Positions 6,791 through 6,932 of a stretch of DNA of 6,932 bases are shown here, in pieces. Numbering within the stretch: the stretch's first letter is position 1; each line of letters starts with the position of its first letter. The translations under genes and the position numbers were made by a program. The stretch covers positions 1 through 6,932 of the forward strand of contig JAUWDC010000059.1 of NCBI GenBank assembly GCA_030608985.1, read 5' to 3'. Origin of the DNA: Desulfobia sp. (GTDB taxonomy: Bacteria; Desulfobacterota; Desulfobulbia; Desulfobulbales; SURF-16). Below the pieces are notes generated by a model that was not told the origin of the DNA, searched no databases, and saw nothing but the letters and a program-made list of their open reading frames with translations.

Positions 6791-6932
6791 TCACCCTGCA
6801 TTATCGTAAAAACAGGTTGTTCCACAGTAATTGGTGAAAACAATTTCTTCTCCCTCATCCTGGATATAATTTGGCATGAGTGGAATTTTCCCCCCACCCC
6901 CAGGCGCATCCACAGCATAGAGGGGAACCGCC
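6791..6932 (-). CDS. kamA: Lysine 2,3-aminomutase, KamA/AblA family (C-terminal 46 residues; rest outside window)
   Basis: Radical-SAM, PLP-dependent enzyme family that converts L-lysine to L-beta-lysine. Reading the minus strand from 6931 to the TGA at 6793-6791 gives 46 residues containing VDAPGGGGKIPLMPNYI (residues 7-23), which is diagnostic for the C-terminal core of this family, followed by a strand and NYCG in place of the common NYEG. The Asp of DAPGGGG corresponds to Asp330 of Clostridium subterminale KamA, which helps bind the lysine side-chain amine; glutamate 2,3-aminomutase is reported to have Asn there, so lysine is the better guess. The protein stops soon after NYCG and lacks the ~50-residue Cys-containing tail of the clostridial enzyme. 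The radical-SAM cluster region lies beyond the window. No ablB-like acetyltransferase follows it here. Confidence 0.85.
   Translation of the reverse strand, partial: AVPLYAVDAPGGGGKIPLMPNYIQDEGEEIVFTNYCGTTCFYDNAG

Noticed and set aside
6700..6918. A 72-codon frame with a start codon on the minus strand
   Set aside because: Its translation has no recognisable motif and ends inside repeat copy B, while the overlapping frame ending at 6791 carries clear aminomutase motifs.
1..6932. tRNA, rRNA, insertion-sequence transposase or phage genes
   Set aside because: No cloverleaf, rRNA-like conserved segment or transposase motif was seen on either strand.

Overview
The window is an ordinary bacterial chromosomal segment of moderate GC. 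It carries five protein-coding genes, two of them cut by the window edges. All genes are closest in style to Gram-negative metabolic and transport families. From recalled family sequences I favour a Desulfobacterota (deltaproteobacterial) or other proteobacterial source, but nothing in the window, such as an rRNA, fixes the taxon.

Layout from left to right. (1) The 3' part of a yejF-type twin-ATPase gene for a peptide ABC importer (+). (2) A 240-bp gap holding copy A of a 108-bp palindromic repeat. (3) A long-form NAD-type malic enzyme, maeA-like (+). (4) Convergent to it, with coding ends overlapping by 23 bp, a CPA2/Kef-type cation:proton antiporter fused to two C-terminal UspA-like domains (-). 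(5) A 159-bp divergent promoter region. (6) gdhA, NADP-type glutamate dehydrogenase (+). (7) A 202-bp convergent gap holding copy B of the repeat. (8) On the minus strand at the right edge, the last 46 codons of a lysine 2,3-aminomutase (kamA/ablA-like). That piece has no start codon in the window and is easy to miss, because a longer meaningless frame overlaps it.

How the genes may fit together (inference): malic enzyme links malate to pyruvate and reducing power, and GdhA makes glutamate from 2-oxoglutarate and ammonium. A cation antiporter with nucleotide/stress-sensing domains, glutamate as a K+ counter-ion, and lysine 2,3-aminomutase (first step to the osmolyte N-epsilon-acetyl-beta-lysine) would together suit ionic or osmotic adjustment. 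The genes are not one operon: they lie in convergent and divergent units.

Most worth a second look: the pair of 108-bp repeats in direct orientation, 92% identical without gaps and with one compensatory base-pair change; the antiporter's Asn-Asn where the family normally has its transport-essential Asp-Asp; and the malic enzyme's Gly at the position of the usual malate/NAD-contacting Arg. I found no CRISPR array, tRNA, rRNA, insertion-sequence transposase or convincing phage gene. I see no wholly new multi-gene system here.
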